This document shows, piece by piece, positions 46,097-55,818 of a stretch of 64,000 nucleotides of DNA. Position 1 is the first letter of the stretch. Each line of letters starts with the position of its first letter. The notes below the pieces were generated by a model. It did no database searches. It saw only the letters and a program-made list of their open reading frames with translations, and was not told the DNA's origin. Origin of the DNA: Strongyloides papillosus (Eukaryota > Nematoda > Chromadorea > Rhabditida > Strongyloididae); the NCBI GenBank assembly GCA_005656395.1, contig SRSI01000003.1:482814-546813 (forward strand), read 5' to 3'. A program made the translations under genes and the position numbers.

Positions 46097-48667
46097 ATGG
46101 ATCCTAAGGAGACTGAAAGTCAAGTTGAAAAGAAAAATAGAAGAATGAGAGCTGCTAAAGAAAGTGCTAACCTTAAAATGAAGATAAATCTGAGAAACGA
46201 GAATAGTCCGAGGATCATCGAACAAAATGATGACATCGGTGAAAAAAATGATGATTTGACAGGAGACCTATTAGACGATGACGGTAAGAGTATCATCGAA
46301 ATCGACGAAGATGCCGCCGCCCTCAACAAGGAAATTACTAACCACTTTGAAAACGAAGTGATGACCAATACTAACTTCCATCTCAATGAATCTTACCAAT
46401 GGGATGAAGACGACGTGTTTTCACGTACGTATAAAGAGATAAGGAGGATGCCATCTACGCAGAAGAAATCTATCCTGTCCAAATTAGAGAATCTTATACA
46501 GGAATCCAATTCTGGGAATAGTCTTCACAGGAGAGAGAGTTTGGAGTCATCAAATTCAAACCAACACTTCTTCGACAAGAAACGTCAGAGGGAGAGGATC
46601 TCCAGTGTACCAGAAGGTTATAGACCACCTAACTTCTATAACCAAGGACCTCCAAATGACTCTTACTACCAATGGTTAATGCACCAACAAATGATGCATC
46701 AATTCAATCCAAACATACCACTTGCTGAGAGATACGATGAAAAGGAACCATTCACTGAATTTGCCATTAGATTCAGGACCAAACTTAGGTTTATTTACAT
46801 ACCTGAAGCATTTCTTAAGGACTATCTTAAACTACATCTAAGTGGAAGACCATTAAGAGAATGTAATGACAATGATGACTTGGACTTCGAGGAGACAATG
46901 CAGTTTCTGACGAGGAATTTCAGAGGATCACTTAGTGCCGATTCAGCTTACCGCAGAATCAAATTAATCAAATGTACTGACCCAAAAGACTTCGAGAAGT
47001 ATTGCAAAGAAATTGATAACCTTTGTAATATCGCTTATGCTGACGAATCTAGAAAGAGATTGTTGGAGAGAAAAAAACACCACATTCTCGAATTATTACC
47101 CGAAAATCTTAGGATAATCTTGAAATATTCCAATCTAATCAACACTGTTGAAGATCTAATTGTTGCTGGAAAAGATGTCTGGCGAGTTAATAAGTTCCAG
47201 AAGAAGGAAGAATCAGTTAAAGAAAGCGATAAAGATGATGTGAAACCTACCAAGACAAATTCATACTGTGGGAAGCCTAATCATGACGATAAAGAGTACA
47301 AGAATAAGCTTCGTGACGAACAAAAGGAGAAGGGGAAATCAACAACTATTATAAATAGCTGCATAATTGATGAAACACCAACTTCAGAGATCACTAAACT
47401 GCCGTGTGTACAAGTAGAGTTGAACGATTCTATAAAGACTATAGCTTTAATAGATTCAAGTTCTCAGAGGACAATAATACCATACGAGTTAGCTCAAGAG
47501 TTAGATGTGAAGTTATCTGATGGCGAATCCAGATGTACCACGTTTAATAATCACGCTACCAATTTAAAAAAGGCTAAAGACTATATAAAAATTAAATTAT
47601 CAAAAGACTACAATGTTAGTGTAACTCCACTTATTGCTGATGGAATGAATCAAACTTATTTTGATATTATATTAGGCGCTGATGTAATTATGTCTAGTGA
47701 AACGAAATTTGAAATAAACAAAAATGTAGTAAAAATTAGAGATGATAGTGAAGTTCCTTTAATTTATCCGCATGTGAGCGATGAAAATTTTAACAATAGG
47801 GATGCTGTTTATATCTATTCTACAAATCATGCTGTCTCAAAAGGTGAATTCAAAAGGTTAACGGAAGACAATTACCCTGATTTCATAAACAAATCAAAGT
47901 TAACGAGAAAGGACCAGGAGAAAGACATAAAACTTCTAAAAACTTTAAAACTGACTATAAGAATACCTGAAGATAAGGAAAAATTAATCTTAGTGCAAAT
48001 TCCTAACAAAAAAGATGGCCAGGAGAATTGGGTACCTTATGTCCCAAAAGAAATGGTTAATATCGTGTTGAAATTCGCACATGAATTTTATGGACATCAA
48101 AAATGGAATAAAGTTACTGAATTGTTATTAAATAAATGCTATTTTATTGAAATGAAAAGGAAGATAAAGAAATACATTAAAAAAAATAATAAGGCGTGTT
48201 TATCAGAAGATACAACTTTTCATCGGAAGCCGTTAGTCTCTCAAACAACGGAACCCAACACACCAACGGAGAGTCTATGTATTGACACGATTGGAACGCT
48301 AACCTTACCAAATTCTAAATCTAATATATACTGTGAATCAACCAATAAGGAAATTATGCGTAATACAGCTAAGATGTATGAAATTATTAGAGATACAATA
48401 TCTAGTGAAAGACAAAAGGCAGTTGACTATCAAATTAAAACAGGAAACATCATGAACGAAACTAATTTAAGAAAGGGAACTCTGATTATGATACAAAGAG
48501 GGAAATCATCTAAATTTGACTCTGAATTCATTGGACCAACTGAAGTTATTTTGGATAATGGAGATTCTGTGCAGATCCGACATCCAGAAACCAAAAGATT
48601 AACTACCGTTCACAAGGAGCAAATTAAGTTATTAAAAAATCAATCTCAAGCACAAATGGGCGAGTAA
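46097..48667 (+). CDS. Gag-protease-partial integrase ORF, 856 aa, lacking reverse transcriptase
   Basis: Residues 1 to about 380: Gag-like, charged, with FAIRFRTKLRFIYIP and LTRNFRGSLSAD. A zinc-knuckle relic reads YCGKPNHDDKEYKNK, where two expected cysteines are missing. The protease-like region (TIALIDSSSQRTIIPYELA, about residue 450) has DSSS where the catalytic triplet should be DTG or DSG. It passes straight to an integrase HHCC-like segment (FAHEFYGHQKWNKVTELLL) and the first core Asp (LCIDTIG). After an internal deletion comes an integrase C-terminal domain (EFIGPTEVILDNGDSVQIR). RT, RNase H and the rest of the integrase core are gone, but the joints are in frame and there is no stop. 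It is likely structural only, if translated. Confidence 0.8.
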   Translation: MDPKETESQVEKKNRRMRAAKESANLKMKINLRNENSPRIIEQNDDIGEKNDDLTGDLLDDDGKSIIEIDEDAAALNKEITNHFENEVMTNTNFHLNESYQWDEDDVFSRTYKEIRRMPSTQKKSILSKLENLIQESNSGNSLHRRESLESSNSNQHFFDKKRQRERISSVPEGYRPPNFYNQGPPNDSYYQWLMHQQMMHQFNPNIPLAERYDEKEPFTEFAIRFRTKLRFIYIPEAFLKDYLKLHLSGRPLRECNDNDDLDFEETMQFLTRNFRGSLSADSAYRRIKLIKCTDPKDFEKYCKEIDNLCNIAYADESRKRLLERKKHHILELLPENLRIILKYSNLINTVEDLIVAGKDVWRVNKFQKKEESVKESDKDDVKPTKTNSYCGKPNHDDKEYKNKLRDEQKEKGKSTTIINSCIIDETPTSEITKLPCVQVELNDSIKTIALIDSSSQRTIIPYELAQELDVKLSDGESRCTTFNNHATNLKKAKDYIKIKLSKDYNVSVTPLIADGMNQTYFDIILGADVIMSSETKFEINKNVVKIRDDSEVPLIYPHVSDENFNNRDAVYIYSTNHAVSKGEFKRLTEDNYPDFINKSKLTRKDQEKDIKLLKTLKLTIRIPEDKEKLILVQIPNKKDGQENWVPYVPKEMVNIVLKFAHEFYGHQKWNKVTELLLNKCYFIEMKRKIKKYIKKNNKACLSEDTTFHRKPLVSQTTEPNTPTESLCIDTIGTLTLPNSKSNIYCESTNKEIMRNTAKMYEIIRDTISSERQKAVDYQIKTGNIMNETNLRKGTLIMIQRGKSSKFDSEFIGPTEVILDNGDSVQIRHPETKRLTTVHKEQIKLLKNQSQAQMGE

Positions 48668-48951
48668 AAGATTAATAACAATCAGATTGTTTTTTTAAGA
48701 AAACGATGTTTTTATCTAGTATAAAAACATTGGTATAGTGTATTATATAGCACTATTTTTAATTTTAAAATTATCATTATGTTAATTCATTGTACACTTA
48801 TTAGACATTAATTAATTTTATCTTTTTAGGGTCTAATAGGTTTTTTCTAAATATACAGATTTGTCTAAAATAAAGTATCTATTTATTTATCTCTATTCTT
48901 TATCTTAATCACCTGGGAACCATCGCCAATAAACAACTTATATTTTTTTAC
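48663..48951 (+). repeat. 3' LTR of the non-autonomous element
   Basis: 289-bp LTR, apparently identical to its partner. The ORF's stop codon (TAA, 48665-48667) lies within its first bases. Confidence 0.85.
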
Positions 48952-48955
48952 TGAT

Positions 48956-49484
48956 GTTTATATTTTATAATATTCATATTTCAGTATGACAATTTGCAAT
49001 AAATTGTAACTTTAAATTGCAGAATTTTTAACCTGTGTGTAATGTGACAATGTTAAATTATTGAAAAAGTTCATTTAATTGTCAATTAAATTAAATATAG
49101 GCATTTTTAATATATATTTTTCAAAATTTACTGTTATCATTGATAACTTACGAATTCCACTATGTGAGAACACGTTATCACTAGATAAAGTCAATAATGA
49201 GCTTTTTAAAGATTTTAGAATAAATCCATTTTTGGCAAAAAGTTTTAGACCTGCAGCAACAAAACTACCATTCCGACTGCACCCTGAAGCAGTCATGGTA
49301 GTTTGTTGTCGGTATGCTTAGAAAGGTCATCGAACTTGTCGCCATATGGTCAACACTAACACACCTAGCGAAACTCCGTTCCTACAGACTAAGCTACCGG
49401 GCAGGCCCGGAATATATATATTTTCAAGGGTTATATATTTTAAGTTCTTGATTTAGTATAATTTCGAGATTAAAATTATCGGTT
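48956..49484. other. spacer with a GC-richer, hairpin-rich segment (about 49200-49425)
   Basis: Between the retrotransposon and the tandem array. The 49258-49425 part is much richer in G+C than its surroundings. It contains a long hairpin (AAACTACCAT..GACTGC pairing with GCAGTC..ATGGTAGTTT, 49261-49305) and a GC clamp CCGGGCAGGCCCGG (49397-49410). Overlapping coding-like frames run on both strands but none can be assigned. I could not match it to tRNA, rRNA, SL RNA, SRP or known ribozyme consensus. Confidence 0.45.
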
Positions 49485-50245
49485 GATTTTTTTAAATCCC
49501 GTTTTTTTGAGTCAGTTGAACATTTTTAAAAAATTTGATACAACTTAAAATTTTACTCCCCATTCCTATTTTATTAATAAAAAGAAGGACTGAAATACTA
49601 TAAGTTGGCAAATTTATTCGGTTTGAAACTTTGAGATACAGCATTTGCAGTGATACAAATTCGTTTAAATTGAATTTTTTTAGTTTTCAATAAATAGATT
49701 GTTTTTAGAAATAAATATTGGTTCTGGGAGTAATTTTTTATAAAACAACGAATAAGCATAATGGGAACATGAGATTTTCTGAATTTTGTACTGAAATTCA
49801 AGAGCACAATGATCTACACTTTTTATTTTTTTCATGAATTTAAATGTAAAATTACATAAGAAATCGAATAAGTATAGTGAGAACATTCACTTTTTTGATT
49901 TTTCTATCCAAACATTAAAATACTTTAAAAAAATTTCAAAAAACAATAAAGACATAAATTTACGTAACTGAAAGTATGCTTATTAGTTTTTTTTTTTTTT
50001 ACAAAAAATTATCCCTAGAAACATTATTTATTTAAAAAAAAAAAATGTATTTACCAAAAACTTGTAAAAATAAATTTTTCCTACATTGACTTCCTGCAGC
50101 TCCTGTATCTTAAAGTTTCAGACCGAATAAATTTGCTACATATATTTTTATAATTGTTCTTTTTATTAATGAAATAAAAATAAGAGGGGGTAAAATTTTT
50201 AGTTGTACTTTCAATGTCTGATTGACTCACAAAACGAGATTTAAA
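49485..50245. repeat. foldback element, array copy A
   Basis: Left arm about 49485-49760, loop, right arm about 49976-50245. The arms are inverted relatives (GAGTCAG..ACAACT..AATAAAAAGAA..GCAAATTTATT..GAAACTTT reads on both strands). No coding capacity. This left arm is diverged from those of copies B and C. Confidence 0.75.
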
Positions 50246-52270
50246 TATTTTATTTATTAATAGAATGTTTGAAAAAAAAAATAATATTTGTTAAAATGTT
50301 AACAATATTATACGAAATTAATTTAGAAAAACGTATATCTTAAAATATTATAAAAAATATATAAATAAAATAAAACAAGTTAGTCTATAAAGATGATCAA
50401 ATAATATCATTAAAAAAAATATTAGGATTAAATAAATGTTACATTATTTAAAAATGTCAAATACAGATTATTTCAAATAAATGTATACTTTTATAAATAT
50501 TTTTTAATCTGTATATGTAAATTTGATACTTTGTTTATTATAAAAATATTTAAAGAACAATTATTTTTAATCATTAAATTTAATCATAAAATAGTGTATA
50601 TTTGAAAAAAATAAACATTTTTGGTTTTTGTTTAAACATTATCTGATTTAACTTTTATGAATTTCTTTTTTAGAGCTCATGTCAAATTGCTCGTTTACAA
50701 TACACAAATTAGAAATAAGAAAATATTAAAAAAACAAAAAAAATTATGATAATATTTAAAGTAATAAATAATAATAATAATAATAAATTTTTTAAAAAAA
50801 AAAAGAAAAAAATTTTAATATACTGTAAAAAATAATTTAAATTATGCTTAAACTAAAATAAATACCATTTTAATTATTTTTTTTTAAATAAAAACTAACA
50901 AAATTTTATTTTATTTATGATGTTAAAGTATGAGATATAGAAGATATATAAAAAAAAACTATTTATTACTTTAATAAAAAATAATACAATAAATTGTGAT
51001 CATTTATTATCCCCAAAATTTAAAAATTATCTACATCAAATATGTTACATCTTTGTATAATTTGCGCCATCTTTTTTCAGACGTTAGACATTAGCTTGTT
51101 CATTGTTACTCATATTTTTTTCTTTTTTTTTAATATCATTTTACTTAATTATGAATGACCACGGGCAAGCTAATTCCCATAATCTCTTTTTTAATTTAAT
51201 TAGAGTAGGGATTGCTGTAAAGTGCGTATCCATGTGTGAACTGAATCAAATGGAATAATTAAAAAATAAAAAAGAATGCTTTTTCATTTGCCTATATTTT
51301 GTATGTTTTTTAAAAAAAGCATTGTTACTTAATGGATAAGCGAAAGTCACTTTTTCTAACTCAATTCTACTTTATTTTAATAATATTATTTTACTATTTG
51401 ACATACTTAAATTATGTGTTAAAAAAATTATTATGTATGAAAAATACATGTTGGAAAAATGTACTAAGATGTCGCAAATTGTCATAAAATGTAGTAAATT
51501 TTACAAAGATGTAGCATATTTAATGTAGTTGACTGTCAAATTTAATTTTCCGTCACCTATAAGATATTTTAAAAGTTATAAATAAGTATAATTAGAATTT
51601 AATAATTATTATACTACGTTTTTTCTCAAGAAATTCACTTTCGAGAATTACAATTTATATTTTACTTCTATGGTAGTCTAAAATACAAAATTAATAAATA
51701 TAAATAAATAAATATATTTTATCTAAAGTAATAATAATATATAACGTAATATAAAGTACAATATATAATATATGATAATAAAATAAATTAAGATAATATA
51801 AGTAACTATTTTAAAGAAATGAGACATTAAAATTTAGAAGATTATAAAATGATAATATAGTATTTCATCATCAGAAATTTTTAAAACTTCTTTTACATTC
51901 TATTAATTTTTTGTCTTTTATTGTTGATAGGTATTTTGTCTTTTTAAAGATATAAGACCTTTTTTCTCTTCAAGATAATTATAATTCTTTTAATTTAATA
52001 AAATTAGTAAAAATTTTAAATAATTATTCATCATCTTTAAGTGTATTTTTTTTAACAAAAAAATCAAAATATTTTTTTTTGTAATAAAATTTTAAAGTCA
52101 TAACTAAATATTTAAAAAAAAATTTATTAAAATTAATTAAGAATGAACAAAGTGTTAAAAATTAAAAAAAAGAAATTATACATCTATTTAAAATTTTTAT
52201 GTATTTGTTGTTCTTTGACACTTTAGAAATTAAATATTTATTTTTCAATAATTTTCTATACTAATTTTCA
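50246..52270. other. A+T-rich spacer of array unit A, no gene seen
   Basis: Very A+T-rich DNA with microsatellite-like AAT and poly-A tracts. A slightly richer stretch near 51120-51240 (GACCACGGGCAAGC) has no recognisable function. Copies B and C repeat the same sequence at 55819-57843 and 61392-63415. Confidence 0.6.
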
Positions 52271-52283
52271 GTATTTAAGAAAA

Positions 52284-52310
52284 TTTTACTTTTAAAATAT
52301 TAAAGTAAAA
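52284..52310 (+). promoter_or_regulatory. palindromic element before the array gene, copy A
   Basis: TTTTACTTT and AAAGTAAAA form a 9-bp inverted repeat with a 9-bp spacer, ending 9 bp before ATG 52320 and preceded by AGTATTTAAG. Equivalent sites lie at 57857-57883 and 63429-63455. The paralogue at 7.8 kb has the same element. Confidence 0.5.
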
Positions 52311-52319
52311 TATTTAAAA

Positions 52320-52923
52320 ATGATAATTTTTAAAACATTAACAGTATTTATAATTATTTTAACATTTAATATTGTTAAAAGTAATACTGTTTTAAGTAGT
52401 GAAGTAAAAAAACTTTATGTTCATGGTCAACTTACAGCTTATGATTTTTTTGGTGGATATGTTCCCATACAACATCGTGATTTTAATGTACAAGTTGAAA
52501 TTACAATAAAAGACTTAATACTTAATAAAGACATTTATAAAGAAACTTTTGTAGTAAATCAAAATATTTCTTTTAGTACACCTTTAACTTCAACTATTGA
52601 TAGTAAAACAAAAGGTAAATAAATATAGAAAAAAATTATTTTTTATATTTTTAGTTTATTCTCTTCAATATTATTATAAAGGTAAAGGTATAACTGGTAT
52701 AAAATATATACCAGAAGACTGTCATAGAACAAAAATTATAGGAATATATTATTGTTGCTTCTTTAAAACAATCGATAAAAATAAGGAACCAGTAACCGAT
52801 GAAGAATGGGATAAATTTTTGATTGGTTATATGAATACTCATTTAAGTGGTTTAGGAAATCCACATCCTAATCATAATGAACCCCATAAAGATCCTCACA
52901 TCCAAATTCCTAAAAAACAATAA
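52320..52923 (+). CDS. amplified secreted protein, transthyretin-like type, array copy A (exons 52320-52614, 52655-52923)
   Basis: Two exons joined over a 40-bp GT-AG intron give 187 residues. A signal peptide covers about residues 1-20 (MIIFKTLTVFIIILTFNIVK). The mature part begins KKLYVHGQLTAYDFFGGYVP and QVEITIKDLI, resembling the first strands of transthyretin-like proteins. Exon 2 contributes QYYYKGKGITGIKYIPEDC, a hydrophobic IIGIYYCCFF and a His/Pro/Asn-rich tail (GNPHPNHNEPHKDPHIQIP). Transthyretin-like proteins are secreted, nematode-expanded and of mostly unknown role. The assignment rests on signal peptide, size and strand pattern and is tentative. A spliced paralogue with the same intron position and phase is at 7314-7836. 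No disabling change. Confidence 0.7.
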
Positions 52924-55010
52924 ATATTTATTTTACTTTTAATTAATAAAATTTATAATAATATTTTATATAAAAATTTAATTATATTGAAGTTACTATA
53001 TTATATATTTTTTATAATAAAAAATAAATAAGAAAAAAAAATTTTGTCTATCTCATAATTTTCTTCAAATTTAACTGATTTTTATTATTAAATAGCCAAA
53101 AGATGTGTTTTTTCTTTTTTAACGTAGTGATAAAGATTGGTCTTAAAAGTTTTGTTCCATAATTGTCTACATTATCTTTAAATAATACCGTTTTTTCAGA
53201 TTTTTTTTAATATATATTTAAACAGAAAAAAAAAAAAACACGCTATTTCAAAATAGATAATATACAATAGTTTATATACTATTTAAAAGGTTAAATTTAA
53301 AAATAGAGAGAAAATACAATACTATGTAATTATATTGAAAATTGGCTAAGTTATGATTTAAAAAGTGATGACTATTTTAAAAAACAAAAAAAAAAAAAAT
53401 TTTAAATTGTTATAACTTAATTACATAACTTAATAAAAATAAATAAAATAATATTTGTTATATAGATGTATGTCTAATTAAAAAAACAAATATCTAAAGA
53501 AGTTTATAACTAAACTATGAAAATAGTTATATTAATTTAAATGTCAAATTTTTTGCCTTTTTTCCATTTTTATTGTAAAAATTAATTTTATTCCAGACAT
53601 ACAGCTTTTTAAAATTTTATTAATTTTTATGGTCAAATAGTCATTTTATGTATTTTTTTTCAATTTTGTGTTAAAAATGGGTTTCAAAACTTTTGGTTCA
53701 TAAGTGGCTAAGTTATGTTTAAAAAATATCACATTTTTGAACAGTTTTTTGCATAGTTTTGTTTCAAAAATAACTCTTTTTAAAATTAATAAAATTTTAT
53801 GATTTATAACTTAATTGAGATATACAATTGTAGAATAGTGCGGAAACACAACAGCATTAGGATTGATAAATAATTAGCCAAGTTATAGATGAACAAGTGA
53901 TGATTGTTTTTTTGTTATAAATTAAAGAGTTAAATAGCTATTACTTAATAGAAACTTTAAAAAATTAAGTAGATATAGCTTGCTTATATAGATTTAAATC
54001 TAACTTAAAAAATGAGACCATTACAAAGTTTACAACTTATCAAAAAAAACAATTTATACCAATTTTAAGTGCATTTTTCTTGCATTTTTCTGTTTGTTTG
54101 TTTGTTTGTTTTTTTTTTTTTTTTTGAAAAATTAATTTTGTTCTAGATACAACCCTTTTCAAATTTTATCAAATTTTGCGATTAAACATTTTATATTGCA
54201 TTTTGTTCTAATTTAGTGTGGAAAATGTGTCTCAAAACTTTTAGCTCACAATTGACCAAGTAATGTTTAAAAAAACACTACTGTTCCGACACATTTTTGC
54301 ACAGTTTTTTACCTAAAATAACTTTTTTCAAAATTAAAGACACTTTAAAATTTGTGACTCATTTGAAAGATACAAACTTAGAAATAAGAAGGAAATTTAA
54401 TATTAAAAAGATTAATAAAAAATTAATCAAATAATGAATTAAAAAATTATGATCATTTTTTAGATAAAATTAAAATTTTCTAATATTTTATGCAAAAATG
54501 TTTAAAAAAAATTAAACTATATTTAGTACATAGAACAAAGTCATACATAAAATATTAAAACATTAACGAAGTTTATAGCTTAAAAACGAAAAAAGTTATT
54601 TTAATTATTAATTTTTTTGTTTTTTATTTATATATTTGTAAAGGTAGATATGTAGTTAATAGAGCAATAATAATAAATTATTTATACCAATTAAAATAAT
54701 ATAATAAAAAGTCACTTAAATTGTTACTTTGAATAATTCAAGTGTTCATTTTTATTAACTTTTTAGATATAAATAAAATTATTTTTTTTGGGTAAATTTT
54801 TTACTTAACTAAGCAGTTTCAACAAATATAAATGTTATAAAATGATTTTAAAACTCAGAAATATTTCATACATTAAAATAATATAACTATGTATTTTTGG
54901 TTATTTTATTTTTCAAGAAAAATATAATTCAATGAAACAATTTTTTTACACACATACTTTAATTAATAAATTATTATAAAAAAATCTTTATTAAAAAATA
55001 TGCTTTGCGG
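52924..55010. repeat. downstream part of array unit A with three degenerate repeats of about 540 bp
   Basis: Related blocks starting near 53081, 53611 and 54160 share an order of motifs (A+T tract with TTTTAT, AAAACTTTTGG/AGCTCA, AAGTNATGTTTAAAAAA, TTTTTTGCACAG-like). They are diverged from each other. No gene is visible. The same sequence recurs in copy B at 58497-60583. Confidence 0.55.
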
Positions 55011-55048
55011 ATCAGCCCTGACCTGCCGAAGGTGGGTCAAAGGCTGAT
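55011..55048. other. GC-rich hairpin at the array unit junction
   Basis: ATCAGCC..GGCTGAT outer stem and GACC..CC-GAA-GG..GGTC inner stem form a compact hairpin in extremely A+T-rich DNA. A second copy lies at 60584-60621. Its position about 50 bp before the foldback marks the unit boundary. It could be an RNA structure, a terminator-like element or a recombination relic. Confidence 0.6.
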
Positions 55049-55061
55049 TATTATAAATTTA

Positions 55062-55818
55062 TTTTAAATTCCGTTTTTTTGAGTCAGTCAAACATTTTTT
55101 AAAAATTTGATACAACTAAAAATTTTACTCTTTACTTTTATTTTATTAATAAAAAGAAGAACTAAAATAATGTATGTTGGCAAATTTATTTGGCTTGAAA
55201 CTTTAAAATTCAGCAGCTGCAGTGATACAAATTAAAAAAAAATTTATTTTTATAAGTTTCCGGTAAATAGGTATTTTTAGAAATAACTATTGTTTCTAGG
55301 GGTAATTTTTTTATGAAACAACGAATAAGCATAATGGGAACATGAGATTTTCTGAATTTTGTACTGAAATTCAAGAGCACAATGATCTACACTTTTTATT
55401 TTTTTCATGAATTTAAATGTAAAATTACATAAGAAATCGAATAAGTATAGTGAGAACATTCACTTTTTTGATTTTTCTATCCAAACATTAAAATACTTTA
55501 AAAAAATTTCAAAAAACAATAAAGACATAAATTTACGTAACTGAAAGTATGCTTATTAGTTTTTTTTTTTTTTACAAAAAATTATCCCTAGAAACATTAT
55601 TTATTTAAAAAAAAAAAATGTATTTACCAAAAACTTGTAAAAATAAATTTTTCCTACATTGACTTCCTGCAGCTCCTGTATCTTAAAGTTTCAGACCGAA
55701 TAAATTTGCTACATATATTTTTATAATTGTTCTTTTTATTAATGAAATAAAAATAAGAGGGGGTAAAATTTTTAGTTGTACTTTCAATGTCTGATTGACT
55801 CACAAAACGAGATTTAAA
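55062..55818. repeat. foldback element, array copy B
   Basis: Left arm about 55062-55333, loop about 215 bp, right arm about 55549-55818, arms inverted and similar by eye over about 270 bp. The same element opens copy C at 60635-61391. Confidence 0.75.

Larger units (their letters stand above)
45783..48951 (+). mobile_element. non-autonomous LTR retrotransposon with gag/protease/integrase remnants
   Basis: The 289-bp LTRs at 45783-46071 and 48663-48951 look identical and have AG..AC ends (AGTAAAAG / TTTTTTAC). A 4-bp duplication TGAT flanks the element (45779-45782, 48952-48955). A TGGAATCC primer-binding site follows the 5' LTR. Total length about 3.2 kb. Reverse transcriptase, RNase H and most of the integrase core are deleted, yet one long ORF spans the interior. 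Identical LTRs imply recent movement using enzymes supplied by another element. Confidence 0.88.

Noticed and set aside
49258..49425. Hammerhead, HDV or twister ribozyme
   Set aside because: The required conserved cores (for example CTGANGA with GAAA) were not found on either strand, although hairpins are present.
52651..52842. 63-codon minus-strand frame repeated in every array copy
   Set aside because: It lies antisense to exon 2 of the secreted gene and recurs only because the whole unit is duplicated.
55277..55459. Minus-strand frame starting MFSLYLFDFLC, present in each unit (also near 49680 and 60850)
   Set aside because: It spans foldback arm and loop, differs in length between copies and has noise-like composition.
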